Shown here in pieces: positions 23,273-31,102 of a stretch of 57,107 nt of DNA. The stretch is from Candidatus Margulisiibacteriota bacterium (GTDB lineage Bacteria > Margulisbacteria > WOR-1 > JAKLHX01 > JBAZKV01). Numbering within the stretch: position 1 is the first letter of the stretch; every line of letters begins with the position of its first letter. The notes below the pieces were generated by a model that did no database searches, was not told where the DNA came from, and was given only the letters and a program-made list of their open reading frames with translations. Location of the stretch: the NCBI GenBank assembly GCA_041650635.1, contig JBAZKV010000010.1, positions 1-57,107 of the forward strand, written 5' to 3'. A program made the position numbers and the translations under genes.

Positions 23273-24689
23273 TATGGGAAGGATAAAGAATGTCCACCTG
23301 ATGGGAATAGGCGGCTGCGGGGTAGGCGCCATCGCCAAGATACTTATAGAGATGGGCTACAAAGTGTCCGGCTCCGACCTTAAGGAGAATGCCAACACCA
23401 TAAGACTTAGGGACATGGGCGGCCATATCTTTTTCGGCCACTTAGAAAGCAATGTGAGAGAGGCGGACCTTGTGGTCTATTCTTCCGCCATCTCAAAGGA
23501 TAACCCTGAGCTAAAAGAAGCGCAGGCAAAACAAATACAGATCGTTCCAAGGGCAGAGATGCTTTCTTGGATCATGAGCCAGTCCAAAGTCCCGATCGCG
23601 GTTGCAGGTACGCACGGGAAGACAACCACCACATCCATGGTCTCTCTTGTTTTTGACCGCACGGCACAAAAGCCGACTTTTCTGATAGGAGGGGAAAATA
23701 ACGATGTGGGCGGCAATGCTGCGCTTGGAGGAGGGCAGTATTCTATAGCAGAGGCGGATGAAAGCGACGGTTCGTTCCTGTTCCTCCGTCCCAGGATCGA
23801 AGTGGTGACCAATATAGAAGCTGACCATCTGGACCACTACAGCGGGATAGAGGCTGTGTTTAAGGCTTTTCTTGACTTTACCGCGCTTCTTCCTCCGGGA
23901 GGAACGCTGATAATATGCACTGACAGCGAATATAACAGAAAACTGCTTGACGAGACCGAAACGGAGGCAAAAATAATCACTTACGGGCTTGAAAAAGAGG
24001 CTCAGCTCATGGCACGGAACATAGTCCCTGGCGAGGGCAGTTCCAAGTTCGAGGTCTATGACAAGGGTAAACTGCTTGGAGAAATTAAACTGAATGTTCC
24101 AGGAAGGCACAATGTGGAAAATTCCCTTGCCGCCGTTGCCTGCGGACTGGAGGCGGGGATAGATTTTCTTAGCATCAGTTCGGCCCTCAGGTGCTTTACC
24201 GGAGTAAAAAGAAGGTTCCAGCTCATTGGCAAAGCCATGGGGGTTCTGATATATGATGATTACGGGCACCATCCAACCGAGATAGCCGTCACTCTGCGGT
24301 CTGCCAGAAGCAGCTGGGCCAGCGTCAAGCGCCTTATCTGCGTGTTCCAGCCGCACAGATATACCAGGACTATGCACCTCAAAAAAGAGTTCGGCTCCTG
24401 TTTTGCGGATGCCGACAAGGTGATAATCACCGACATCTATGCGGCAAGCGAAGCTCCGATAGCTGGCATTTCCGGCCAGACGCTTGCCGATGAGATAGTA
24501 AATAACGGGCACAGGGATGTGACCTACATAGCAAAAAAACAGGATATAACCGACCATCTGGCCGGACTTGTCAAAGAAGGCGACCTTGTGCTCACCGCAG
24601 GCGCCGGGGACATTCACCTTATCGGGAAAGAACTGTACGCAAGGCTCAGGGAAACCCAGCGAAAGTTGAATTCTCCAAATGGGAAATAA
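23259..24689 (+). CDS. murC: UDP-MurNAc:L-alanine ligase
   Basis: MurC starts the pentapeptide by adding L-Ala. Motifs: VHLMGIGGCGVGAIA, VYSSAI, AGTHGKTTTTSM, EADESDGSFL, NIEADHLDHY, GVKRRF, YDDYGHHPTEI and QPHRYTRT. Two starts are possible: TTG 23259 (seven bases after GGAG, overlapping murG) and ATG 23274 (one base after the murG stop, weaker ribosome site). Both leave the conserved fold intact. It overlaps murB by 11 bases. Confidence 0.95.
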   Translation: MKTFDMGRIKNVHLMGIGGCGVGAIAKILIEMGYKVSGSDLKENANTIRLRDMGGHIFFGHLESNVREADLVVYSSAISKDNPELKEAQAKQIQIVPRAEMLSWIMSQSKVPIAVAGTHGKTTTTSMVSLVFDRTAQKPTFLIGGENNDVGGNAALGGGQYSIAEADESDGSFLFLRPRIEVVTNIEADHLDHYSGIEAVFKAFLDFTALLPPGGTLIICTDSEYNRKLLDETETEAKIITYGLEKEAQLMARNIVPGEGSSKFEVYDKGKLLGEIKLNVPGRHNVENSLAAVACGLEAGIDFLSISSALRCFTGVKRRFQLIGKAMGVLIYDDYGHHPTEIAVTLRSARSSWASVKRLICVFQPHRYTRTMHLKKEFGSCFADADKVIITDIYAASEAPIAGISGQTLADEIVNNGHRDVTYIAKKQDITDHLAGLVKEGDLVLTAGAGDIHLIGKELYARLRETQRKLNSPNGK

Positions 24690-25587
24690 TAACAGCCTGA
24701 CTGACCAGATCAGACAGACCGCAGCGGCTGTCTCTGTAAACGAGCCGATGTCAAAGCACACGACCTTTGGAGTGGGCGGGCCCGCGGAACTTTTTGTCAG
24801 GGTGTCAAATATTGATCAATTAAGAGGAGTCCTTTCTATCCTTGCAGGAGCCCGAGTGCCGGTGCTTGTCTTTGGCAGAGGCTCAAATCTTCTTGTCAGG
24901 GACAAAGGGATAAAAGGCGCAGTCATCAGGCTGTCGGGTGATCTTGAGACTATAAGTGTTGAAGGCAGCCGTGTGTCTTGCGGCGCGGGAGCGGGGCTTC
25001 CAAAACTCATAAATCGGTGCTATGTCAGGGGCCTTTCGGGTCTTGAGGAGCTTGCGGGTATTCCTTCCACCGTTGGAGGTGCCGTTGCCATGAACGCGGG
25101 TTCCTTTGGTTCTTCTATCGGGGACAGGGTGTCAAAGGTAAGTGCGGTTTCTTATGACGGGACAGAACACTCCTTTGACCATTTACAGTGCGGTTTTGAT
25201 TACAGGACCTCTGTTTTTCTAAGCAACAAAATGATCATATGCCGTGTTCAATTTGACCTGGAAAAGACAGATCCGCAAAAGATCAAAGCAAAGATCGACC
25301 GGGTTTTGCTGAAAAAAGCAGCCGCTCAGCCGCTTAAAGAGGCCTCTGCCGGCTGTGTGTTCAAGAACCCAAAAGGACAAAGTGCGGGTGAATTGATAGA
25401 GAAGGCAGGACTTAAGGGGCTTTCTGCGGGAGGGGCAAGAGTGTCGGAACTCCACGCGAATTATATAGTGAACTCAAAAGGCGCAACGGCCGCAGATGTG
25501 ATCTGTCTTATGGAAAAGGTGCAAAAAACCGTGGAAGAAAAATTTTCTGTACGGCTTGAGCCCGAGATCCGGGTCGTGGGGGACTGA
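24679..25587 (+). CDS. murB: UDP-N-acetylenolpyruvoylglucosamine reductase
   Basis: MurB, an FAD enzyme, reduces the enolpyruvyl group to give UDP-MurNAc. Seen: KHTTFGVGGPAELFV, VFGRGSNLLV (FAD), GIPSTVGGAVAMNAGSFG, YRTSVF, ASAGCVFKNP, GGARVSELHANYIVN and the terminal LEPEIRVVG with the catalytic Glu. The 302 residues fit the type II family. Last gene of the cluster; murE, murF, ddl and ftsQAZ are not in the window. Confidence 0.96.
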   Translation: MGNNNSLTDQIRQTAAAVSVNEPMSKHTTFGVGGPAELFVRVSNIDQLRGVLSILAGARVPVLVFGRGSNLLVRDKGIKGAVIRLSGDLETISVEGSRVSCGAGAGLPKLINRCYVRGLSGLEELAGIPSTVGGAVAMNAGSFGSSIGDRVSKVSAVSYDGTEHSFDHLQCGFDYRTSVFLSNKMIICRVQFDLEKTDPQKIKAKIDRVLLKKAAAQPLKEASAGCVFKNPKGQSAGELIEKAGLKGLSAGGARVSELHANYIVNSKGATAADVICLMEKVQKTVEEKFSVRLEPEIRVVGD

Positions 25588-25590
25588 TTT

Positions 25591-25619
25591 TTGACACCAT
25601 GGAGCGTTTCTGATATTCT
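25591..25619 (+). promoter_or_regulatory. Promoter of the transketolase operon
   Basis: TTGACA (25591-25596), 17 bases, TATTCT (25614-25619), starting four bases after murB. An AGAGGA ribosome site and ATG 25641 follow. Confidence 0.7.
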
Positions 25620-25640
25620 TTATATTATAAAGAGGACAAA

Positions 25641-26474
25641 ATGCCTGACAGAGAAAAAGTAAAAGAACTCCAAAAGAAAGCAGCCGCCGTAAGGACGGAT
25701 ATTATAGCCATGCTGGGCAAATCCGGCTCGGGACATCCTGGAGGCTCTCTGTCCATTGCCGATATAATGGCGGTGCTCTATTTTTATAAGATGAATGTGG
25801 ATCCCAAGAAACCGGAGGACCCTGACCGCGACAGGTTCGTTCTTTCAAAGGGGCACGGGGCGCCCGCGCTTTATTCCTGCCTGGCCAACGCCGGGTTCTT
25901 TTCAAAAGAATATCTTAAGACCCTGCGTCAGATAGGATCTTCTCTTCAGGGACACCCCTGCAGGCTCAGCCTTCCGGGGATAGATATGACAACAGGGTCT
26001 CTGGGGCAGGGGCTTTCGGCCGCTCACGGAATGGCGCTGGCGGCAAAGATGGACGGAAAAAAATACAGGGTCTACTGCATAATAGGGGACGGCGAATCCC
26101 AGGAAGGTCAGATCTGGGAAGCCGCTATGTCGGCGGGACAGCGCAAAACCGACAATCTGACGGTGTTCCTTGACCATAACAAACTGCAGATAGACGGCAA
26201 GGTGGAGGATATCAAAGGAATAACACCGATCGCCGACAAATGGAGAGCGTTCCGGTGGAATGTCATAGATGATGTAAAAGGACACGATATAGAAGCCCTT
26301 ATGAGAGCCGTGGACGAGGCATCAAGGACAAAAGGAAGACCCACCATCATAATCTGCGACACCGTCAAGGGAAAGGGTGTTTCTTTTATGGAACACAATG
26401 TGGACTTTCACGGCAAGGCTCCCAACAAAGAAGAGACCGACACCGCCCTTGAAGAATTGAAGTGCCATCTATGA
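25641..26474 (+). CDS. Transketolase, N-terminal (TPP-binding) subunit
   Basis: This half of a split transketolase holds the thiamine diphosphate site: SGHPGGSLS, LSKGHGAPALYSCLA, GSLGQGLSAAHGMA, GDGESQEGQIWEAAMSAG (GDG...N-type motif) and HNKLQIDGKV. The 277 residues match split forms found in archaea and many candidate phyla. It overlaps the C-terminal subunit (ATGA). Together they serve the non-oxidative pentose phosphate pathway. Confidence 0.94.
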   Translation: MPDREKVKELQKKAAAVRTDIIAMLGKSGSGHPGGSLSIADIMAVLYFYKMNVDPKKPEDPDRDRFVLSKGHGAPALYSCLANAGFFSKEYLKTLRQIGSSLQGHPCRLSLPGIDMTTGSLGQGLSAAHGMALAAKMDGKKYRVYCIIGDGESQEGQIWEAAMSAGQRKTDNLTVFLDHNKLQIDGKVEDIKGITPIADKWRAFRWNVIDDVKGHDIEALMRAVDEASRTKGRPTIIICDTVKGKGVSFMEHNVDFHGKAPNKEETDTALEELKCHL

Positions 26475-27421
26475 GCAAAAAACTTGCGGCGACCAGGGAC
26501 GCTTACGGCAAGGCTCTTGTGGACCTTGGCAGAGAAGATCCCAGGGTAGTGGTGCTTGACGCAGACCTGGCCTGTTCCACAAAAACAGGCATGTTCTGCA
26601 AAGCCTTTCCGGACAGGTTCATTAACTGCGGAGTAGCCGAACAGGACATGATAGGGACCGCGGCCGGTCTGGCGGCCTGCGGTAAAACAGCGTTCGCCTC
26701 CACCTTTTCGGCCTTTGCCTCCGGCAGGGCCTGGGACCAGATCAAGATCTCGGTTGCCTATCCAAGGCTCAATGTCAAGATAGTGGCTACCCACGGCGGA
26801 ATAACAGTGGGAGAGGACGGAGTTACCCATCAGGCGCTCGAGGACCTTGGCATAATACGCGTCATGCCGAATATGACACTGATAGTACCTGCGGATTCTG
26901 TGGAGGCGTATAAAGCCGTAAAGGCCGCTGCCGCCTTTAACGGACCTGTCTACATTAGACTAAGCAGGCAGGCTACCGGGATCGTTTATGAGGACGAGTC
27001 CTATGAGTTCAAGATAGGCAAAAGCGTTCTCATGAGGAACGGTTCGGATGTGTCGATAATAGCCTGCGGCCTTATGGTGGAGCAGTCGCTTGTTGCTGCG
27101 GAGCAGCTGGAAAAAGAAGGTATAAGCGCCAGGGTCGTAAATATGCACACCCTGCGGCCCCTGGATGAGGATGCCGTGATAGGAGCGGCACAGGAAACGG
27201 GCTCCATCGTTACCGCGGAGGAGCATCAGATCTCGGGAGGCCTGGGAAGCGCTGTCTGCGAGATCGTAGCCGGAACTTTCCCTGTCCCTGTCGTCCGCAT
27301 CGGGGTAAAAAACACCTTTGCTGAATCCGGCAAGCCTTCCGACCTGCTCGAAAAATATGGGCTCACCGCAAATGACATAATAAAAGCCGCAAAACAGGCT
27401 GTTTCCAACAAGAAACGCTGA
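26471..27421 (+). CDS. Transketolase, C-terminal subunit
   Basis: The pyrimidine-binding and C-terminal domains: VVVLDADLACSTKTGMF, FINCGVAEQDMIGTAAGLA, FAGS-like FASTFSAFASGRAWDQIK, HGGITVGEDGVTHQALEDL, then the transketolase C-terminal domain with VVNMHTLRPLDEDAV and TAEEHQISGGLGSAV. ATG 26471 overlaps the stop of the N-terminal subunit and is preferred to the GTG at 26462. The 316 residues are typical. Confidence 0.94.
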   Translation: MSKKLAATRDAYGKALVDLGREDPRVVVLDADLACSTKTGMFCKAFPDRFINCGVAEQDMIGTAAGLAACGKTAFASTFSAFASGRAWDQIKISVAYPRLNVKIVATHGGITVGEDGVTHQALEDLGIIRVMPNMTLIVPADSVEAYKAVKAAAAFNGPVYIRLSRQATGIVYEDESYEFKIGKSVLMRNGSDVSIIACGLMVEQSLVAAEQLEKEGISARVVNMHTLRPLDEDAVIGAAQETGSIVTAEEHQISGGLGSAVCEIVAGTFPVPVVRIGVKNTFAESGKPSDLLEKYGLTANDIIKAAKQAVSNKKR

Positions 27422-27912
27422 TGAAGAAAAAACCAAAACCCGAGAGGCCGTCCTGGGACAAGTACTTTATGGAGATCACCAAGGTGGTCTCAACCAGGTC
27501 CACCTGCATAAGAAGGCAGGTGGGGGCGGTCATTGTAAAGGACAAAAGGGTGCTTTCTACGGGTTATAACGGCCCGCCGAAGGGTCTTGCCCACTGTGAT
27601 ACCGTGGGATGCGTAAGGAACGAAAGCAATGTCCCCTCGGGGCAGAGGCATGAACTCTGCAGAGGACTTCACGCCGAGCAGAACGCCATAATTCAGGCCG
27701 CGTGGGACGGAGTAAAGATCCAGGATTCCACCCTCTACTGCACCCACCAGCCCTGCGTGATCTGCGTAAAGATGATGATAAATGCAGGGGTAAGGAGGGT
27801 CGTTTTTGAAGGCGACTATCCCGATGACCTAGCTGCCAACATGCTTATCGAATCGGGGCTTGAGATCTGCAAGATAGACGACAACAGAAAAAAATCACGG
27901 AAAAAGAAATAA
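27421..27912 (+). CDS. Deoxycytidylate (dCMP) deaminase, ComEB type
   Basis: This zinc enzyme turns dCMP into dUMP for thymidylate synthesis. Zinc and catalytic residues are visible: HAE at 84-86 and PCVIC with C112 and C115; GYNGPPKGLAHC is the family signature for the dCMP rather than the cytidine type. The 163 residues include a basic tail (NRKKSRKKK). Start overlaps the preceding stop by one base; the stop overlaps acylphosphatase. Confidence 0.92.
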   Translation: MKKKPKPERPSWDKYFMEITKVVSTRSTCIRRQVGAVIVKDKRVLSTGYNGPPKGLAHCDTVGCVRNESNVPSGQRHELCRGLHAEQNAIIQAAWDGVKIQDSTLYCTHQPCVICVKMMINAGVRRVVFEGDYPDDLAANMLIESGLEICKIDDNRKKSRKKK

Positions 27913-28187
27913 TGGACAGAGCCTGTGTAAAAGCCTCTGTCAGCGGTTTTGTCCAGGGCGTAGGATACAGGTATTATGTGCTTGACACCGCCAACATCCT
28001 TAAACTGAACGGATATGCCAAGAACCTGCCGGACGGAAAAGTGGAAGTGGTGGCCGAGGGGCAGAAAGAGGACCTTGAGATACTGCTCGACAAGTTAAAG
28101 AGGGGGTCCTACAGTTCCAGGGTCGAAGCACTTGATATAACCTGGACAAAGTGCGAAAATAGGCACAAGGGATTTCGGATATTATGA
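27912..28187 (+). CDS. acyP: Acylphosphatase
   Basis: A 91-residue single-domain enzyme hydrolysing acyl phosphates. The signature VSGFVQGVGYRYYV contains catalytic Arg20, and Asn38 (GYAKNLPDG) is the second catalytic residue; the C-terminal GFRIL is near canonical. Its start and stop overlap the neighbours, so it is translated in a chain with dCMP deaminase and pheA. Confidence 0.95.
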   Translation: MDRACVKASVSGFVQGVGYRYYVLDTANILKLNGYAKNLPDGKVEVVAEGQKEDLEILLDKLKRGSYSSRVEALDITWTKCENRHKGFRIL

Positions 28188-29023
28188 AAAAAATAGGCTA
28201 TCTGGGGCCTGAAGGGACTTTTTCGCAGGAAGCCGGGAAAGTTTATGTGAAGGCGCTGGAAGTCAAAGCTGACCTCATACCGTATTCGACCCACCATGAT
28301 CTTCTTTTTGCCGTGGACAGGGAAGAAGTTGACGAAGGCATAACTCCGATAGAAAATTCAATAGAGGGCTCTATCGGCATCGTTTATGACATGCTTGCCA
28401 AGGAAGTGGACCTCAAGATCAGGGGGGAGATCATACTTCCCATACATCATGCTCTGATGGCAAAAAAGCACCTGGAACTTAAGGATATAAAAGAAATAAT
28501 CTCTCACCCCCAGCCGATAGAGCAGTGCAGAGGCTGGATAAGAAAACACCTGCCCAGGGCCGCCGTCAGCCTCTCATACAGTACTTCCGAAGCCGCCAAG
28601 CTTGTCGCCTTTTCTGACAGGGACGATATCGCGTGCGCCGGACCGGCAGGCCTGGCCAAACTCTACGAGCTTAAGGTCATCGTTAAAGATATAGCCGATT
28701 ACAAAGACAATGCCACCCGCTTCGTTATACTGGGCAAAGCCGACCATAAAAAAACAGGCGCGGACAAGACTTCCATCGTTTTTTCGGCTATCACGGATCA
28801 GCCGGGGGGCCTGCACACCATTCTCGGGGAATTTGCGATAAGGAACATCAACCTTACTAAAATAGAGTCAAGGCCGTCAAAAAAAGCCCTGGGCGACTAT
28901 TACTTTTTTATAGATATGGAAGGGCACAGGCAGGACAAAGAGATACACGGGGCGCTTGCTGATATCATGAACAAAGTGTCTTTCATAAAAGTACTGGGCT
29001 CATATCCAAAAGGAGGTAAATAG
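28184..29023 (+). CDS. pheA: Prephenate dehydratase with ACT domain
   Basis: Converts prephenate to phenylpyruvate in phenylalanine synthesis. The dehydratase domain (1-185) shows IGYLGPEGTFSQEA, TPIENSIEGSIG, IISHPQPIEQCRGW and NATRFVILG. The ACT regulatory domain (about 198-275) has DQPGGLHTILGEFAIRNINLTKIESRP, the Phe-binding region with ESRP. No chorismate mutase domain is fused. 279 residues. Confidence 0.96.
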   Translation: MKKIGYLGPEGTFSQEAGKVYVKALEVKADLIPYSTHHDLLFAVDREEVDEGITPIENSIEGSIGIVYDMLAKEVDLKIRGEIILPIHHALMAKKHLELKDIKEIISHPQPIEQCRGWIRKHLPRAAVSLSYSTSEAAKLVAFSDRDDIACAGPAGLAKLYELKVIVKDIADYKDNATRFVILGKADHKKTGADKTSIVFSAITDQPGGLHTILGEFAIRNINLTKIESRPSKKALGDYYFFIDMEGHRQDKEIHGALADIMNKVSFIKVLGSYPKGGK

Positions 29024-29024
29024 C

Positions 29025-29345
29025 ATGTCCGGCAAAAAAGGCTCTTTTCTTGACCTTCTGTTCTTGGGAGGGATAATAGGGGCGGGACTGGGGCTGCTTT
29101 TTGCCCCTTCCAAAGGAGAAGACACCAGAAAAAAGATCAAAGAAAAGATAGATGAACTGAGCGCTTCCTCTTCGGGGGCCTCGGAAGGCATCAAGACCGT
29201 CTCTCAGGAGATGATACAGAAGACGATATCCTCGATAGAAGAGGGCATAGACCGGCTTACGCTGGCGGCGCAGGAAGCGCAGAAAGCCTCTGACGAAAAA
29301 AGACGGGAGCTTGGAGAAGCCACCCCGGGCAAAGGCGGTGAGTAA
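29025..29345 (+). CDS. YtxH domain-containing protein (first copy)
   Basis: A 106-residue protein with one N-terminal glycine-rich helix GGIIGAGLGLLFAPSKGEDTRKK, the YtxH signature, then a charged coiled coil. YtxH proteins are small, mostly stress-linked, membrane-associated proteins of unclear role. AAAGGAGG lies upstream of ATG 29025. A second copy lies just after the DUF948-like gene. Confidence 0.82.
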   Translation: MSGKKGSFLDLLFLGGIIGAGLGLLFAPSKGEDTRKKIKEKIDELSASSSGASEGIKTVSQEMIQKTISSIEEGIDRLTLAAQEAQKASDEKRRELGEATPGKGGE

Positions 29346-29346
29346 T

Positions 29347-29745
29347 ATGGACATGAACCTGGTCATCTCTATCTGTGTGATCATAGTTACGGCCTCTGTT
29401 GTTGCCCTTGCGGTGCATACCATCATGATATTGGTGGATGTGAGAAAAATGATCAAGCCAATTGATAAAATGGTCAACGAGTTCCACGGCGAGTTCAAGC
29501 CGCTGATAAAGGACTTTTCCGGCATCACCGGCACCGTCAACAGTTTTCTTGCAAGACTGGACAGAATATCCGGGCTTTTTCTCGGAAAGTTCGATATGAT
29601 GGCTCAGGGGAGCGAAAAAGCCGTCTCGTTCATCCAGAAGGTTGTTAATAATCCAAGAGTTGAACTGGCCAGTATCGGAGCCGGCATAAAAAAAGGCCTC
29701 GAAGTATTATTCAAAACGAAAGGAGACAGCGATGGGAAAGATTAA
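29347..29745 (+). CDS. DUF948-like membrane protein
   Basis: One membrane helix at residues 5-27 (ISICVIIVTASVVALAVHTIMIL) precedes an amphipathic, coiled-coil-like segment VDVRKMIKPIDKMVNEF and a C-terminal region GSEKAVSFIQKVVNNPRVELASIGAGIKKGLEVLF. It matches the short DUF948 proteins usually encoded beside YtxH. ATG 29347 is preferred to the in-frame 29311, which lies inside the preceding gene. It overlaps the second YtxH gene. Confidence 0.65.
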   Translation: MDMNLVISICVIIVTASVVALAVHTIMILVDVRKMIKPIDKMVNEFHGEFKPLIKDFSGITGTVNSFLARLDRISGLFLGKFDMMAQGSEKAVSFIQKVVNNPRVELASIGAGIKKGLEVLFKTKGDSDGKD

Positions 29746-29947
29746 GACCCTACTTACTGGCGGGCTGATCGGAGCGGTTCTGGGCGTGCTTTTTGCGCCG
29801 AAAAAAGGCGAGGAGACCAGAAAAGAGCTGTCAGGGGAGACCGAAAAATGGAGCGCCAAGGCCAAAGAAACGGCGGACTCCGTTAAGAAGACGGCCAAAG
29901 AACTGGCCGATAAGGCCAAAGACCTGTTCAAGGGGTCTAATGGCTAA
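29732..29947 (+). CDS. YtxH domain-containing protein (second copy)
   Basis: 71 residues: TGGLIGAVLGVLFAPKKGEETRKEL, then a Lys/Ala/Glu helix. It shares the FAP-K-GE-TRK core with the copy at 29025 but has a shorter tail, so the pair looks like a tandem duplication around the DUF948-like gene. Its end overlaps the ASKHA gene by eight bases. Confidence 0.82.
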   Translation: MGKIKTLLTGGLIGAVLGVLFAPKKGEETRKELSGETEKWSAKAKETADSVKKTAKELADKAKDLFKGSNG

Positions 29948-31085
29948 GACCGGGATCGCTCTTGACCTTGGAACGACCAATTTAGCCGGGTTCATCATAG
30001 ATCTTGACAAGCCCAAAGACCGCTTTGCGGCGCAGATAAAATGCTCGCTTGCAAAGCACGGCAGGGATCTGGTGACCCGGCTTACTTTTGCCTCATCCAG
30101 CGAAAAACTTGCCGTGCTGCAAAAACTTCTCGTTTCGGATGTGAACAACATCATCCAGATATTGAGCAAGAGGATAAAGATCAACCGCAAAAGGCTGGAC
30201 CGGCTTGTTGTCAGCGGAAATACCCCGATGCTGCATTTTTTGCTGGGCAGGGATGTTTCGGGGCTCAAAGCCTATCCGTTCTCTCCCCAGATAAAAGGCT
30301 CCGAAAATATAGATGCTTCTTCAATAGGGATCACAGCGGGTAAAGATACAAAACTCATCACTCTTCCCATAGTTAGCGCTTTTGTCGGGGGAGATGCGGT
30401 TGCGGGGGTGCTTTATACCTGGATGAGCAAAGTGTCTTCGCTTAAGCTTTTGATAGACCTTGGGACCAACGCGGAACTGGTCCTTGGCAGTTGCAAAGGC
30501 CTCTGGTCCGCCTCGGCGGCGGCAGGCCCCGCCTTTAGGGGCAGTGAACTGCTTCTTGGCTCAAAAATGATCTCAAAAGTTGCAGGGATGCTGAGAAAGG
30601 GAGAAATAGACCGGACGGGGAGAGTGCTAAGTCCCGACCTTAAAAGGTCGGCTCCGGTTTGTTCTGAAAAAGAGCCGACGCGACTCGACCGAGCTCGTCG
30701 AGGTCTTCAGCGTCGGGACATTTCTATAACCCAGGATGATATACGCAACCTGCAGCTGGCCAAAGCCGCTATAAGGGCAGGGATAGAGATCCTGCTGGAA
30801 AAGGCAGGCAAAAAAATAGGGGATGTCAGAAAGATCCTGTTGTCAGGGCTTTTTGGCGAAAGGATAGAGATCGCTGATGCCATGGATATCGGGCTTATCC
30901 CAAAGGTTGAAAGGACAAAAGTGCGCTCCATCGGGAATTCATCGCTTGGCGGAGCAAAATTGGTGCTGCTAAAGGACGGCTTGCTCGAAAAGGCTTTTTC
31001 GGCGGCTTCTTCGGTTAATCATGTGGAGCTTTCTCTGGAAAAGAAATATCAGGACCTTTTTCTGGAGAATATCAATTTTTCCTGA
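29940..31085 (+). CDS. ASKHA-fold (DUF4445/RACo-like) ATPase domain protein lacking the ferredoxin domain
   Basis: RACo-type proteins reactivate corrinoid proteins using ATP; they normally have an N-terminal [2Fe-2S] ferredoxin part. Here the chain starts directly at the ASKHA fold: GIALDLGTTNLAGFIIDL (phosphate 1), VSGNTPMLHFLLG, PIVSAFVGGDAVAGVL, LLIDLGTNAELVLG (phosphate 2), SAAAGPAFRG, then DIRNLQLAKAAIRAGIEILL and KILLSGLFGERI. ATG 29940 fits the family core; the open frame continues upstream through the YtxH gene. Residues about 232-260 are encoded by the palindromic repeat at 30631-30719 and lie in a variable loop. No corrinoid or methyltransferase partner is in view. Confidence 0.8.
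   Translation: MAKTGIALDLGTTNLAGFIIDLDKPKDRFAAQIKCSLAKHGRDLVTRLTFASSSEKLAVLQKLLVSDVNNIIQILSKRIKINRKRLDRLVVSGNTPMLHFLLGRDVSGLKAYPFSPQIKGSENIDASSIGITAGKDTKLITLPIVSAFVGGDAVAGVLYTWMSKVSSLKLLIDLGTNAELVLGSCKGLWSASAAAGPAFRGSELLLGSKMISKVAGMLRKGEIDRTGRVLSPDLKRSAPVCSEKEPTRLDRARRGLQRRDISITQDDIRNLQLAKAAIRAGIEILLEKAGKKIGDVRKILLSGLFGERIEIADAMDIGLIPKVERTKVRSIGNSSLGGAKLVLLKDGLLEKAFSAASSVNHVELSLEKKYQDLFLENINFS
30631..30719 (+). repeat. In-frame palindromic repeat, copy 1 (with nested insert)
   Basis: A hairpin CCGACCTT/AAGGTCGG (30634-30641, 30644-30651) is followed by CGGCTCC...GAGCC and GCCGACGC...GCGTCGG arms. From CGGCTCC (30649) to GCGTCGGGA it is homologous to copy 2 at 48480-48523, but 24 bases (30682-30705), themselves nearly palindromic, are inserted in the second loop. 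All lengths keep the frame; the product reads SEKEPT...LQRRD. Confidence 0.75.
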
Positions 31086-31102
31086 ACTCTGCCGGAGTTC
31101 AG
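31082..31102. terminator. Bidirectional hairpin between convergent genes
   Basis: CTGAACTC (31082-31089) and GAGTTCAG (31095-31102) form a perfect 8-bp stem around a five-base loop. It includes the stop codon of the ASKHA gene and the end of the minus-strand gene. There is no T run, so it is a weak intrinsic terminator. Confidence 0.5.

Noticed and set aside
23511..24761. Long minus-strand frame of 416 codons opposite murC
   Set aside because: It is the antisense of murC, whose motifs are unambiguous; the frame is long only because of the codon pattern of the real gene.
30631..30719. Palindrome in the ASKHA gene as a transcription terminator or gene boundary
   Set aside because: It is in the middle of a continuous conserved ORF with homology on both sides and no T run; a homologous copy in another gene favours a repeat.
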